The notes: generated by a model not told the origin, from the sequence alone. A stretch of DNA of 64,000 nt from Stigmatella erecta (GCF_900111745.1 NZ_FOIJ01000005.1:404533-468532); one strand, 5' to 3'; shown: positions 54,898 to 63,463, numbered from the stretch's first letter. Numbers and translations: made by a program.

Positions 54898-55335
54898 TCA
54901 CTGTTCCTTGTCACCCTTCTTGATGTTGCAGTCGCGGCACAAGACCTGCCCGTTATCGGGATCGCCAGTCCCACCTTTGGACTTGGGAACGACATGATCG
55001 ACGTGCGACTCGTTTTTTGGAGGTGTGACGCCCTTTTTGTGTTGCTCCGCTGGAACTGTCTCGACACCGCAGGTCTCGCAGACAGTCTTGCCCCCATTAC
55101 GGGAAGCATTGTCTTGCTTGACGATTTCCTTGTCCTTCTTGTTGAAACGCGAGCCAGGCCGTTTACCAGCCACGGCTTCCGGAGCCAGGTCCATGGTGTG
55201 TGTGTCGAGGACCAGAGAGTCCATCAGGACCAGGTCGGCAGTGTCCGCCAACGGCGCCTCAGGCCAGTGTTCCGCCTTCGCTCCGACTAGGAGTGGGACG
55301 AGCGTCAAGAGGATGAAGGTCGATGGCCGATGCAT
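54898..55335 (-). CDS. Exported HNH endonuclease, toxin-like
   Basis: 145 residues from ATG 55335 (AGGA upstream). Signal peptide MHRPSTFILLTLVPLLVGAKA, then a short linker (TADLVLMDSLVLDTHTMDLA) and an HNH domain: CETCG, SHVDHVVPKSKGGTGDPDN, GQVLCRDCNIKKGD. The two CxxC pairs hold zinc, and HVDHVVP supplies the catalytic His. An exported DNase next to a DUF4265 partner fits a contact or secreted antibacterial toxin. It lacks a lipobox, so it is not a SitA-type lipoprotein. Confidence 0.82.
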   Translation of the reverse strand: MHRPSTFILLTLVPLLVGAKAEHWPEAPLADTADLVLMDSLVLDTHTMDLAPEAVAGKRPGSRFNKKDKEIVKQDNASRNGGKTVCETCGVETVPAEQHKKGVTPPKNESHVDHVVPKSKGGTGDPDNGQVLCRDCNIKKGDKEQ

Positions 55336-55392
55336 GAGTTCATCCTGAGTGATGACAGCGAGTTCCGGCAAGCTGCGGCGGCGGTTTTTCCA

Positions 55393-55417
55393 TGGAGGCT
55401 GTGGGATTCGAACCCAC
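55393..55417 (-). repeat. T-arm-like fragment R7, different sequence
   Basis: On the minus strand: GTGGGTTCGAATCCCAC followed by AGCCTCCA, an exact T-stem and loop with acceptor-like strand. No rest of a tRNA is upstream (the upstream bases do not form anticodon or D arms). Its T-stem differs from R1-R6. It lies 57 bases before the HNH toxin gene and may be a separate att remnant. Confidence 0.5.
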
Positions 55418-55579
55418 CGCTCGGAACTTCTGGCGAGAGCGATCTCGCTCGGTCAAGAGCAGGTCCTGCAGGACTTCCAGACACGGCATTTTGAGAGCGG
55501 GCTTGGCGGAGTTCCGTAGGTGCCCACCGGTAGCGTGTGGCCTGGCAAGGTGTGGCTGGGGAGGGGACCGTGCAGAGAA

Positions 55580-55598
55580 GCGCCGCCCATTGCGGCGC
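55580..55598. terminator. Possible hairpin without T-run
   Basis: GCGCCGC and GCGGCGC pair around the loop CCATT. No U-tract follows on either strand, so a terminator role is only a guess. The rest of 55,418-55,708 holds no recognisable gene. Confidence 0.25.
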
Positions 55599-55709
55599 CT
55601 CACTCGCCTGGACAGTTTGGTGACTTGGACGGCAGGTGCGTTAAGGTGGGCCTAACCGACGTCCAGCTGGCCAAAAGCCTGGGCGTGCGGCGGACAACCT
55701 AAAAGATTA

Positions 55710-56775
55710 AGCCAGAGGAAGTAAGTTCTGTCAGGGGGAGCGGAGCGCGAGCGACTTGATGCGCTCCGGGTGACGCAACCGCTGGAGGATTCTGAGCGCG
55801 TCGGGATAGAACGCTTCGCGCTCATCTGCCAGCATCCTGCTGAAATAGGTCTGCTTCAGGTGTCCCCAGAAGCCCTCAATCCAGTTCAGAGTCTCGGAGT
55901 TGTACTTCGGTAACCGGAAGGGGCGTACGTGTGGGCTGGCTGCTTCGAGGGCGGCCTGAGACAGGCGGGAGTTGAAGGGCACACCGTTGTCGAGCACGAG
56001 CACGATGGGGCGCCCCGTGCGCCGGGCTCGTTGTTCCAACTGAGCCAACAGCGGCAGGAATAGCGCGGTGGTGGCGGTCTTGGGCTGATGAGTGAAGAGA
56101 AACTGCCGGGAAGGGAATCGGATGGCTCCGCACACGGCGACCCTCACGTTCTGGCCTGGAGTCTTCACCCATTGGCGCGCTCCGCGACGGCGCCACATCG
56201 AAGAAGCGACCGGCAATAACTCGAATCGGGTGGAGTCGGCGTACCACAGCTCCAGGTGTGCCTGAGGCTCGCGGACGACCCTCTGCAAGAGGCGCAGGCG
56301 TCGAGCGGCGCGTTCTTTTCTCCTCCGGATCGGCCAGGTGCCGAGTGGTGCGCTTGGCGCGGCGCCAAACGAAACCATGGCAGCGCAGCAATTCGCCTAC
56401 CCAGCGCGTGCTGAGGCTCACCCCCGTGCGCTGCTGGAGGTAGGCGGCTGTGACACGCGGTGGGCGTCCAGGCCGCGCTGCATCCGCCAGTCCCTCGAGG
56501 CCCTGCTGGCGCCATCGATTTCGGCACCTGTAGACGCTTCGGGCACTGATTCCCAGCGCCTGGGCAATGCTGTGAGCGCTCTGGCCCTCGGCGCTCCACA
56601 AAAGGATGGTCGCTCTCAGCGCCATGCCTTCCTGACCTTGGCGCAGCGCTGTGCGCAGGCTGCGTGCGTCGGTGTTCAGGACTCAATTGGATGCCCTGGG
56701 ACTCCAATTCCACCAGGGCTCCTCTTCACGGGCTCCCTTGAGGCTACCCCCTGACAGAACTTACTTCCACTGGCT
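55710..56775 (-). mobile_element. IS630-family insertion sequence, flanked by TA
   Basis: 1,066 bases with long terminal inverted repeats (AGCCAGAGGAAGTAAGTTCT at the left; the right end reads the inverse with one base different near the tip). TA flanks both ends (55,708-55,709 and 56,776-56,777), as expected for IS630/Tc1-type insertion. It carries a transposase on the minus strand that is split by frameshifts. The right flank is a DUF5953 gene missing its start. Confidence 0.8.
55731..56713 (-). pseudogene. IS630-family transposase, frameshifted
   Basis: The N-terminal HTH part is in one frame (LLWSAEGQSAHSIAQALGIS, RSVYRCRNRWRQQGLEGLAD), the DDE part in another (LELWYADSTRFELLPV, IVLVLDNGVPFNSRLSQAALE, YNSETLNWIEGFWGHLKQ). 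The switch lies at GAGAAAAGAACG near 56,330. It needs a +1 (or -2) shift, not the -1 shift known for some IS630 members. A further shift separates the first about 12 residues (MELESQGIQLSPE). Probably inactive. Confidence 0.75.
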
Positions 56776-56777
56776 TA

Positions 56778-57215
56778 GACGAGGCTGTTATCTCGGCAGC
56801 GGCGGCCATGCTCGAGACCATGGCGGAGGGGGCGCGCGCGTTCTGGGGGCATGCGTCACGGTATAGTTACGGCGCGGAAGTCTCGGAGCAGTTTCGCCGC
56901 TCGCCTCATGGACCGGAGCGCTCACCCCGAGGGCTTCCCATGCTCAATCTTCCAGAAAACCTCCCCGCGCCTGCGATTCCCTGTTTCCTCGGGTGGTTGA
57001 ACTATTGGTCTGCTGCTGCCGCGCAGGCCATCGGGTTCCCGGACCCGGCCCGCGACGCCGAACTGCTCACGCGGGCGCAGCGCACGCCGTCGGGCGGCTG
57101 GGTTGTGATGCTCACGGATGCGCCGCTCGATTCTGACGACCCTGCCCACCTGGACGCACTCAATCGGGCCTACGAGCGCTTCCCAGTGATCGGCGGGTGC
57201 AGCTCTCCACGCTGA
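56778..57215 (+). pseudogene. DUF5953-type protein, 5' truncated at the IS630 end
   Basis: The reading frame begins at the IS edge and reads AAAAMLETMAEGARAFWGHA, then SPRGLPMLNLPENLPAPAIP, FLGWLNYWSAAAAQAIGFPD and GGWVVMLTDAPLDSDDPAHL to a stop at 57,215. This is the C-terminal part of a DUF5953 protein, common in myxobacterial immunity-type loci. The N-terminal half is not found on the other side of the IS, so the insertion was followed by a deletion. Confidence 0.6.
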
Positions 57216-57254
57216 AGGAGGTTGCCGCGCGTCTCCTGGCACACTCCACCGGCC

Positions 57255-57482
57255 CGAGCTGGCACTGCCGGACGCGCTCTGCACCCGGGCCGAGCTGGCG
57301 CTATCTGACGCGCGCCAACATGGCCTATGCGTATGGACCTGGTCTGTCGAGGTGGGGGCCCGGGGGCGGAGACTCACAATTTGTGGACGGCCTGGGTGGC
57401 GGGCCCGAGGTCACGCACGGCCGAGCTACTTGCGGCGGACCTGGACGCCTTTCGCGCCATACGGGGTAGAGGCAAGGGCCGT
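57255..57482 (+). pseudogene. Frameshifted coding remnant
   Basis: Two frames join into one protein-like reading: ELALPDALCTRAELALSDAR followed by VWTWSVEVGARG, then one frame over AETHNLWTAWVAGPRSRTAE and ADLDAFRAIRGRGKG. No start and no family recognised. With the DUF5953 remnant and the stretch up to 57,539 it fills the gap before the hydrolase gene. Confidence 0.4.
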
Positions 57483-57539
57483 GCCCGTCGACCGTCTGGC
57501 AGGTCCCCCATCATCCCGGTTGCTCAATTGCTACTTGTG

Positions 57540-58334
57540 CTACCTGCTGTGTGGCCCATCAAGGAATTGCAGGGCTGTTGAGGTGAATGGAACCTTGGGA
57601 TCATAGATAGGAACGTGGTCGCCGCCAGGAATAATCCATAACGCCGCATCCGGTATGGAACGGTAGATGCTTACAGGAATTTCAACGGGGAAAAAGCGGT
57701 CGCGATCGCCGTGCACAACGAGCGTACGAGCTGCAATGTTTGATAAAATTTGCGCAGTGAAATTCATATCGTCGTAGTCTTCGCTTAACGCATTGAACTG
57801 CGCAATGAGTTGACGAATCTGTTCATCACCGCGGTGTGCGCACTCCCGATACATCTCTTGCACTTGTTGGGGCATGGTGCCAAACGAGGCTCTACGCATG
57901 ATGGTCCTTGCCTGATCGGGAAAATGGGAGGTTGCACTAATCAACACCATGGAGTCGATGCGCTTGGGTTGGCTCGTCGCCATATGAAGGAGCGTCATGC
58001 CGCCAGAACTCATACCCATGGCCGAGAAGTGACTGACCCCCAACTTTTCAAGCAAGAGGAACACGTCACCGGCCGCTTCCCGATGCGTGAACTTGTTCTC
58101 GGGGTTGGTGGATCGGCCATGGCCACGCAGATCCACGATGATCAGTCGATGGCGCTCTGAGAGCTTGGCGGTAAAGGGATGCCAGTTCCGTGCACAGCCG
58201 CCAAATCCATGCAAGAGCACCAGGGGCTTTCCGGCTCCGTACTCCTCGTAGTACATCTCAATGTTGTCGATTTGAACGGTGTGCCCCCGCGTGGATGTCT
58301 GTTTCGAGGGGGGCTTGCGTGCTTTGGGCTTCAT
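57540..58334 (-). CDS. Alpha/beta hydrolase
   Basis: 264 residues from ATG 58334. Motifs: LLHGFGGCARNW (oxyanion region), VDLRGHGRS, nucleophile elbow MGMSSGGM, acid HGDRDRFF and base GGDHVPIY. This fits alpha/beta-fold esterases, lactonases or related hydrolases; the substrate is open. GC is clearly lower than in the core genes (several AAT, ATA and TTG codons), so it is likely acquired. It is flanked by remnants on both sides. Confidence 0.85.
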   Translation of the reverse strand: MKPKARKPPSKQTSTRGHTVQIDNIEMYYEEYGAGKPLVLLHGFGGCARNWHPFTAKLSERHRLIIVDLRGHGRSTNPENKFTHREAAGDVFLLLEKLGVSHFSAMGMSSGGMTLLHMATSQPKRIDSMVLISATSHFPDQARTIMRRASFGTMPQQVQEMYRECAHRGDEQIRQLIAQFNALSEDYDDMNFTAQILSNIAARTLVVHGDRDRFFPVEIPVSIYRSIPDAALWIIPGGDHVPIYDPKVPFTSTALQFLDGPHSR

Positions 58335-58407
58335 GGGTATCGGACCGCTCTGTTGCACAAGACTCCGGTGGGGGGCAACCACCTTGTGCAGCAGCGGCCC
58401 GTCCTTC

Positions 58408-58590
58408 TTACGCGGCCCTCTTCAGGGCGACGGACTCCATGTAGACGGCCATGGGCGTCCGGTACTCGAGCGCTTGGTGGGGACGCTCCTGGTTGAAGAA
58501 GCGCATGTAGCCGCCGATACCGCCCCGGGCCACCCGCACGTCCTCGTAGGCGAGGAGATATACCTCCTCGTACTTGAGGCTCCTCACAGT
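58408..58590 (-). pseudogene. IS3-family transposase C-terminal remnant
   Basis: The minus strand encodes LKYEEVYLLAYEDVREA-like residues (here DVRVARGGIGGYMRF), then FNQERPHQALEYRTPMAVY and a stop at 58,408-58,410. FNxERPHQALxYxTP is the standard end of IS3-family OrfB transposases. The rest is missing and the next bases are an M20 peptidase remnant in the other orientation. Confidence 0.7.
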
Positions 58591-58604
58591 GCCCCTGTCC
58601 CTCC

Positions 58605-58760
58605 TATGCGTTGGAGAAGGCCACAGCCGAGGCGAGCCAAGCCTTCTTCGGCAAGCCCTTCATGGCCATGGGCGAGGGCGGCACCATCCCGTTCATGGAG
58701 ATGCTGGAGAAGCTCACCGCGGCCGTGGCCAGCGTGGTGGCCACCCACTTTAACCGGTAA
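58605..58760 (+). pseudogene. M20-type peptidase C-terminal remnant with internal deletion
   Basis: The frame reads ALEKATAEASQAFFGKPFMA, MGEGGTIPFMEML, then directly EKLTAAVASVVATHFNR and a stop. FGKPxxxMGEGGTIPFMxML and the LTAxVAxVxAxH ending are typical of M20 dipeptidases, but the about 30 residues that normally separate them (GPHSNAHGPNE region) are missing. A neat in-frame deletion within a fragment shows long decay. Confidence 0.6.
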
Positions 58761-58891
58761 GCAGGAAGCGTCCAAAGCCGTGTAAGGGAAGGCATCGAGC
58801 CCGTGGTAACGCAGCGGCCCGGCTACGGGAGGCTGCAGAATTCAAACCCACGGCCAGGCGATGGCAAAACCCCAGGCAGGCCGCGCTGTTA

Positions 58892-59380
58892 TCAGTTAAC
58901 GCCTCTTTGGGGATGGTCCTGCCTGCCCACGAGCCCCACGCCAAATGCCTCCTCGTAGGGTGGCGGAATCCTCTCACGCTGGGCAGTGCGAACAACCTCC
59001 TCCAGCTTCTCACTGACGGTGCGCACGTGAGCGGGCACTCCTTCGGTGACGACGGCCGACATCGCCGAGCCGTCCTCGAAGTGGAACCACAGGCTTCGGA
59101 TGGGCGATACCCTCACCGGGCGTCTCGAGAATGTGTTCGAACGCGCTGAGAAGCTCCGCTCGATCGCCGCCATGTCTTCTACAGGCACGCTGATCCGGAA
59201 CCGGGTCTCCCGGAACATCTGGTCCCGCTTCACGAGCCCCAGCAGCGTGAGCAACGGTCCGAACGCTCCACCCTTTCGTTGAATGGACTGGATCACGCCG
59301 TCGCCGCGCGCGTTCAGAACCACTGCGGTTCCACCTTCCAGTGGATCGATTGCCTGCCAGAGAATTGCCGCGAGGGACAT
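58892..59380 (-). CDS. Hypothetical protein (162 aa)
   Basis: From ATG 59380: MSLAAILWQAIDPLEGGTAV, then FHFEDGSAMSAVVTEGVP and a C-terminal stretch rich in Glu, Val and Pro. The frame is open further upstream but crosses the tRNA-like fragment R5, so the internal ATG is preferred. The protein is soluble and of mixed alpha/beta pattern. No family recognised. Confidence 0.5.
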   Translation of the reverse strand: MSLAAILWQAIDPLEGGTAVVLNARGDGVIQSIQRKGGAFGPLLTLLGLVKRDQMFRETRFRISVPVEDMAAIERSFSARSNTFSRRPVRVSPIRSLWFHFEDGSAMSAVVTEGVPAHVRTVSEKLEEVVRTAQRERIPPPYEEAFGVGLVGRQDHPQRGVN

Positions 59381-59437
59381 GCACGCACGGTAGGTCGAGC
59401 GAGCACCCAACCGATCAAGATTATTGGGCTTCCCTGC

Positions 59438-59520
59438 ATGGAGGCGGCGGTTTTCGAACCCGCTCCGGGTGGTGCGAAACTCCCAGCGATATCGCGCCCT
59501 TACCTCGTAACCGCCCGGAA
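59438..59520 (-). repeat. tRNA/tmRNA 3'-end-like fragment R5 (candidate att site)
   Basis: On the minus strand it reads ATTCCGGGCGGTTACGAGG to a T-arm-like GCGGGTTCGAAAACCGC and CGCCTCC, near-identical to R4. The bases that precede it on that strand (59,521-59,610) resemble the region before R2 (shared GGGACGCGGCGGGATA and spacing), so the repeat is about 170 bases long in these two copies. The stretch 59,521-59,808 holds no gene. Confidence 0.65.
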
Positions 59521-59812
59521 TGCTTGGGAATCGATATCCCGCCGCGTCCCTTGCTGTCCCGCCCTGTTCCAGTCCGTTCCGCACTCTCACGCAACACTGA
59601 CGCAACATGGTGGAAGGGTGAAGGCCACCGGGAGAACCGTGCTGCGGGGCTACCTACAGGTTGCTGACCTCCTCTAAACGTTTAAGGCTAGATCCAAGTG
59701 CTCCCTAGATAGTGTTACCCGCTCGTATCGCGATGCCGCTTCGAGGGCAAAGCCACCTGGAACTTTGTGGAAAATCTCGCGCAACGCTATAATTCCATTC
59801 ATAACTCCCTAG

Positions 59813-61144
59813 CAGGCTGCTGAAAAAGTAGCTGAAGGGGCTGGCGGAGACGCCCCGGTCTGAGCTACCTGCCCGAGAAGAACCGACGCGGGAGGTAGTG
59901 AAGATGAGGGGCAACGTGACGAGGCAGGCGACGATGCTGTCACTGGTGGGCCCCGAGCAGCGGGTACCCCGAGACCACCCAATCCGGCGAATCCGGCAGT
60001 TGGCGGATGCGCAGTTGCAGAAGCTCTCGCCGGTCTTGGGGGCCATGTATGCCCCGCTGGGACGGCCGTCGATTCCGCCGGAGACGCTGCTCAAGGCGTG
60101 CCTGTTGATTGCGCTCTACAGCGTGCGAAGCGAGCGGCAGTTCTGCGAGCGGCTGGACTACGACTTGCTGTTCCGCTTCTTCCTGGACATGGGGTTGGAG
60201 GAAGCCAGCTTCGATGCCTCCACCTTCGCCAAGAACAAGGAGCGGCTGTTGAAAGCCGACGTGGCGCGGAGATTTTTCGAAGGGGTGGTGGAGCAGGCGC
60301 GCCGTGAGAAGCTGATGTCCTCGGAGCACTTCACGGTGGACGGGACGCTGATAGAGGCCTGGGCCAGCCTCAAGTCCTTCAAGAAGAAGGAAGGGCAGGA
60401 GGACGATTCACCGCCGGACGACCCAGGCAATCCCACCATCAACTTCCATGGGGAGAAGCGAAGCAACGCCACGCACGCGTCAACGACGGACCCGGAGGCG
60501 AAACTGGCCAGGAAGGGCAAGGGCAAAGAGGCGAAGCTGGCCTACGCGGGGCACGTGCTGATGGAGAACCGCCACGGGCTCATCGCGGACGTGAGCCTGT
60601 CGCAAGCCGATGGCTACGCCGAGCGGGAGCAAGCGCTCAGAATGGTGCGGCGGCAGAAGGCCGCGGGCATCCCCGTCTCTACGGTAGGAGGAGACAAGGG
60701 GTACGACACGGCCGACTTCGTCCAAGCGCTCCGTGAGCAAGGGGTGACACCGCACGTGGCCCAAAACATCACCGCCCACCGAGGCAGCAATATTGACGAG
60801 CGGACGGTGCGTCATCCTGGCTACGCGGTCAGCCAACGCATCCGCAAACGGGTGGAAGAGATATTCGGCTGGGCCAAGACGGTGGCGGGGATGCGCAAGG
60901 CGCGCTACCGGGGCCAGCGCCGTGTGGGCTTGCAAATGCACTTCGTGGCTGCTGCCTACAACCTGGTGCGGATGGCCAAGCTCATGCCCATGGCCTCATG
61001 AGCGGGAGGGCCGCGCAGCGGCAGTAACGCTGCACGGCCGAGATCCTCCAGCAGCTCCCCACCCAGCCGAAGAGAGTCGGACATCCATCGGGATGCTCCC
61101 AGACAGAGCTTCAGCCCCTCTACTCTTACTTTTTCAGCAGCCTG
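59813..61144 (+). mobile_element. Intact IS5-group insertion sequence with CTAG target duplication
   Basis: 1,332 bases. Left end CAGGCTGCTGAAAAAGTAG; right end is the inverted copy (CTTTTTCAGCAGCCTG). CTAG occurs directly outside both ends (59,809-59,812 and 61,145-61,148), the YTAR-type duplication of the IS5 group. The single transposase gene is intact, so the element may be active. Confidence 0.85.
59898..61001 (+). CDS. IS5-family transposase
   Basis: 367 residues (GTG 59898, or ATG 59904). N-terminal domain: LGRPSIPPETLLKACLLIAL, YSVRSERQFCERLDYDLLFR. DDE catalytic part: SSEHFTVDGTLIEAWASLKS (first Asp), GEKRSNATHASTTDPEAKL, VGGDKGYDTADFV (second Asp) and RKRVEEIFGWAKT (Glu). The gene is uninterrupted and carried inside an element with matched ends. 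Confidence 0.92.
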   Translation: MKMRGNVTRQATMLSLVGPEQRVPRDHPIRRIRQLADAQLQKLSPVLGAMYAPLGRPSIPPETLLKACLLIALYSVRSERQFCERLDYDLLFRFFLDMGLEEASFDASTFAKNKERLLKADVARRFFEGVVEQARREKLMSSEHFTVDGTLIEAWASLKSFKKKEGQEDDSPPDDPGNPTINFHGEKRSNATHASTTDPEAKLARKGKGKEAKLAYAGHVLMENRHGLIADVSLSQADGYAEREQALRMVRRQKAAGIPVSTVGGDKGYDTADFVQALREQGVTPHVAQNITAHRGSNIDERTVRHPGYAVSQRIRKRVEEIFGWAKTVAGMRKARYRGQRRVGLQMHFVAAAYNLVRMAKLMPMAS

Positions 61145-61217
61145 CTAGTTGGATTTCACATGGGGATAGCCGTTTCCCAAGTTTTGAAATCATTTCGACA
61201 TCAAAGAGCGCTAAAGT

Positions 61218-62621
61218 ATGGACACCATCGATATTGACATCTCCAAGATTCTTGCCGCAATTCCACAGTTAGAATCATTGAGCGGTGTGTGCCAAGAAAA
61301 AGAAGGCTGGTTCTTGGGCTCAACCTTCCGTGTATCTTGGGACGGTAAGTGGACCGCTTCCCCTAGAGAAATCAGTGGTGCGTCAACTCTTGGCGCCATC
61401 CCATCCGGTTGCATAGTCCTTCAAACCTCTCAGGGCGAGCTAAAGCTGCGAAAGCCTCTTGTTACACGTAACATGCCTGATGGCAGCACCGAGGGCGTGG
61501 CAGCATCCTCCTCGCTTCGCCGCAATGGAACCGAGCAGGCGACACCTACCATTTTCCGCACATACGTGAAGACAACAAATGCTTTAGACAAAGTGTCTTT
61601 TCCCGCATTAATCCGAGATAAGAAAATGTGTGCCCGAGCCCGGATTCCGTTGCAGATCGACGGGCGCTCTGTCGAGTTGATTTGGTTGAATGAGGGGCCC
61701 TTCTTAATACTGGAGAGCGCTGCACCGGGTATGGATGAGCAGGAGTTTTCCAGGCTATCCATTGGGCTCCGGCAGTTTTTCTCTTACCTGCTCGGAGAGC
61801 GGCTTGATGGTGATAGATGCGATGTTCAGCTTGATGCGTCTGGCGCAGTAATTCAAGTAGATTGGTACGAGGGGAAGAATAGCAAGAGGAACATCTATCA
61901 TCCTATCCCGGTGTCTTGGTCGGAGTGGGGAGCGGCAACTGCGGCTCTGAATTTATCCATTGCCGATGGGCCGCTTCTGCCCGATATGCTCTCCCGTATG
62001 GCAAGCGCATTTCTGCGCAACGCCGATCTTGTAACCCCGGTCGAATATCTCCTCCAGTTTCCCGATGCACCTTTGGAGATGCGGGGGGCTCTACTTTCAG
62101 TCGCGTTGGAAAGCCTGACCGCTGTATTGGTGGAGCAAAATGTTTTAATGCACTCAAAACTTCCCCCAGACAAAGAGTGGGATACCTTTCTCGGTGCGCT
62201 GACTGCACTTGTCAACCAATACACCACGTGGACACAACAGAGGCGCGCCGCAATTTTAGATCGAGTACGCAAATCGAACTTGCCCTCCAACAATGAGAAA
62301 CTGACCGCCCCGTTCAAAGCACTGGGAATTAAGCTCACCAAAGAGGACAGGAAAGCCATCTACCGCCGCAACCAACTGCTGCACGAAGGGCGCATTCTCA
62401 CCTCAGATGAGGTCCGCAATGATCCAGAGGCTTGGCGCGAGGCATACGAGGTCGAGATGCGAATCTACACGGCGGTTAACCGGCTGCTGCTCACTTACTT
62501 GGGCTACAAGGGAGTGATTGTGGATTGGGGGCGAACGTCTGCTGACTCCGTGAGCTTGGTATACGGTTCCCTGCCTGCAGAGCCTAGTGATGACGATCAG
62601 CAAATAGGTACAGCGCGATAG
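61218..62621 (+). CDS. HEPN-type protein with RX4H motif, function unknown
   Basis: 467 residues, lower GC than any core gene and with many A/T-ending codons, so probably transferred. The C-terminal third is helical and holds RNQLLH (Arg384 to His389), the RX4H signature of HEPN RNases, in YRRNQLLHEGRIL. The N-terminal half (about 30-230) looks beta-rich, similar in layout to ApeA-type proteins (an N-terminal domain plus HEPN). Such proteins often serve in phage defence. No partner nuclease or nucleotidyltransferase is adjacent. The IS5 insertion lies 70 bases upstream. Confidence 0.6.
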   Translation: MDTIDIDISKILAAIPQLESLSGVCQEKEGWFLGSTFRVSWDGKWTASPREISGASTLGAIPSGCIVLQTSQGELKLRKPLVTRNMPDGSTEGVAASSSLRRNGTEQATPTIFRTYVKTTNALDKVSFPALIRDKKMCARARIPLQIDGRSVELIWLNEGPFLILESAAPGMDEQEFSRLSIGLRQFFSYLLGERLDGDRCDVQLDASGAVIQVDWYEGKNSKRNIYHPIPVSWSEWGAATAALNLSIADGPLLPDMLSRMASAFLRNADLVTPVEYLLQFPDAPLEMRGALLSVALESLTAVLVEQNVLMHSKLPPDKEWDTFLGALTALVNQYTTWTQQRRAAILDRVRKSNLPSNNEKLTAPFKALGIKLTKEDRKAIYRRNQLLHEGRILTSDEVRNDPEAWREAYEVEMRIYTAVNRLLLTYLGYKGVIVDWGRTSADSVSLVYGSLPAEPSDDDQQIGTAR

Positions 62622-62830
62622 GACTGTGCGGTCAGTTCCTCTTAGTGCCGAGATGTTCCCTGGGCTCCTTCGGCATAAGAGCGCCTAACAAAAGTAAGGA
62701 CTGGAGCGATCTCCCCAGGGGACGGCCCCCTCAAAGCAGAGAGGGTCAGCCATAGGGAAAACCGTGAGGCGGGGCTTCCGCCGAGCTGCCGGGCCCCTTT
62801 TGCGCTTCGAGGCCCAGCACGGGCGGCCCG

Positions 62831-63463
62831 CTACTGGGCCGTGGTGATGTCGTTCAGGAGCCTTACGGAGAGGGGGGCCTCGACTCCCTCTCTAGCGTAG
62901 ACCGTCGTAGCGTCGTTCATGGTGCGCGTCAGCTCCGCGACCGCATCGGCTGGGCTGTAGGCCAGCTCTCCGAGCCAGCGGCGCAGGTCGACCCCCAGCT
63001 CGCCCGCCGTTTGGTAGCGCTTCTCCACCTCTGGATGGAGGAGCTTGCGAAGCGTCACGCGCAGGCCCTCCGGGAGACTGGCCGTTACCCGCTCGACATC
63101 CGCTTCCGTGTAGGTCGCCGCGCGCCAGACCGCATCCCCCGTCACGAAGCTGCCGCTCGAAAGCGTCGCCCGTTCAATGGCGCGCTGGACGCGGCGGAGC
63201 TTCTTCGGTGAGAGGGACGCCTTAACCTCGGCAGTCAGCTCATCCGGCGCAGAGAGCAGATTCTTCCCGCTCGCCAGTTCGAGCATGAGCAACCCTACAG
63301 AGAAGAGATCCGATCGGGAGTCAACACGCTTGCCCAGGAGCATTTCCGGTGAGGAGAAGAAGCCATCTCCACGCAGGCGCTGAGCGGTGGAGGCTACGCG
63401 GCCCGGCAGGGCGGAAAGGGACAGCCCGAAGTCAGAAACCCGGACAATGCCGTCCCAATCTAA
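62831..63463 (-). pseudogene. Ser/Thr protein kinase, 3' part, cut off by MITE and IS insertion
   Basis: The frame runs from the insertion point: DWDGIVRVSDFGLSLSALPG (the DFG motif), GDGFFSSPEMLLGKRVDSRS, DLFSVGLLMLELASGKNLL and a helical C-terminal part to a stop at 62,831. The ATP-binding N-lobe and the HRD catalytic loop are missing: they would lie to the right of the insertions, beyond the window. The break falls at TAA 63,461-63,463, the target of the MITE. Confidence 0.75.

Noticed and set aside
55580..55598. Rho-independent terminator
   Set aside because: Strong stem but no T-tract on either strand; listed only as a weak possibility.
21682..59520. Fragments R1-R6 as functional tRNA or tmRNA genes
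   Set aside because: Only a T-arm and an acceptor-like strand are present. No matching 5' acceptor strand, D-arm or proper anticodon arm could be found, and stem pairs are broken in some copies.
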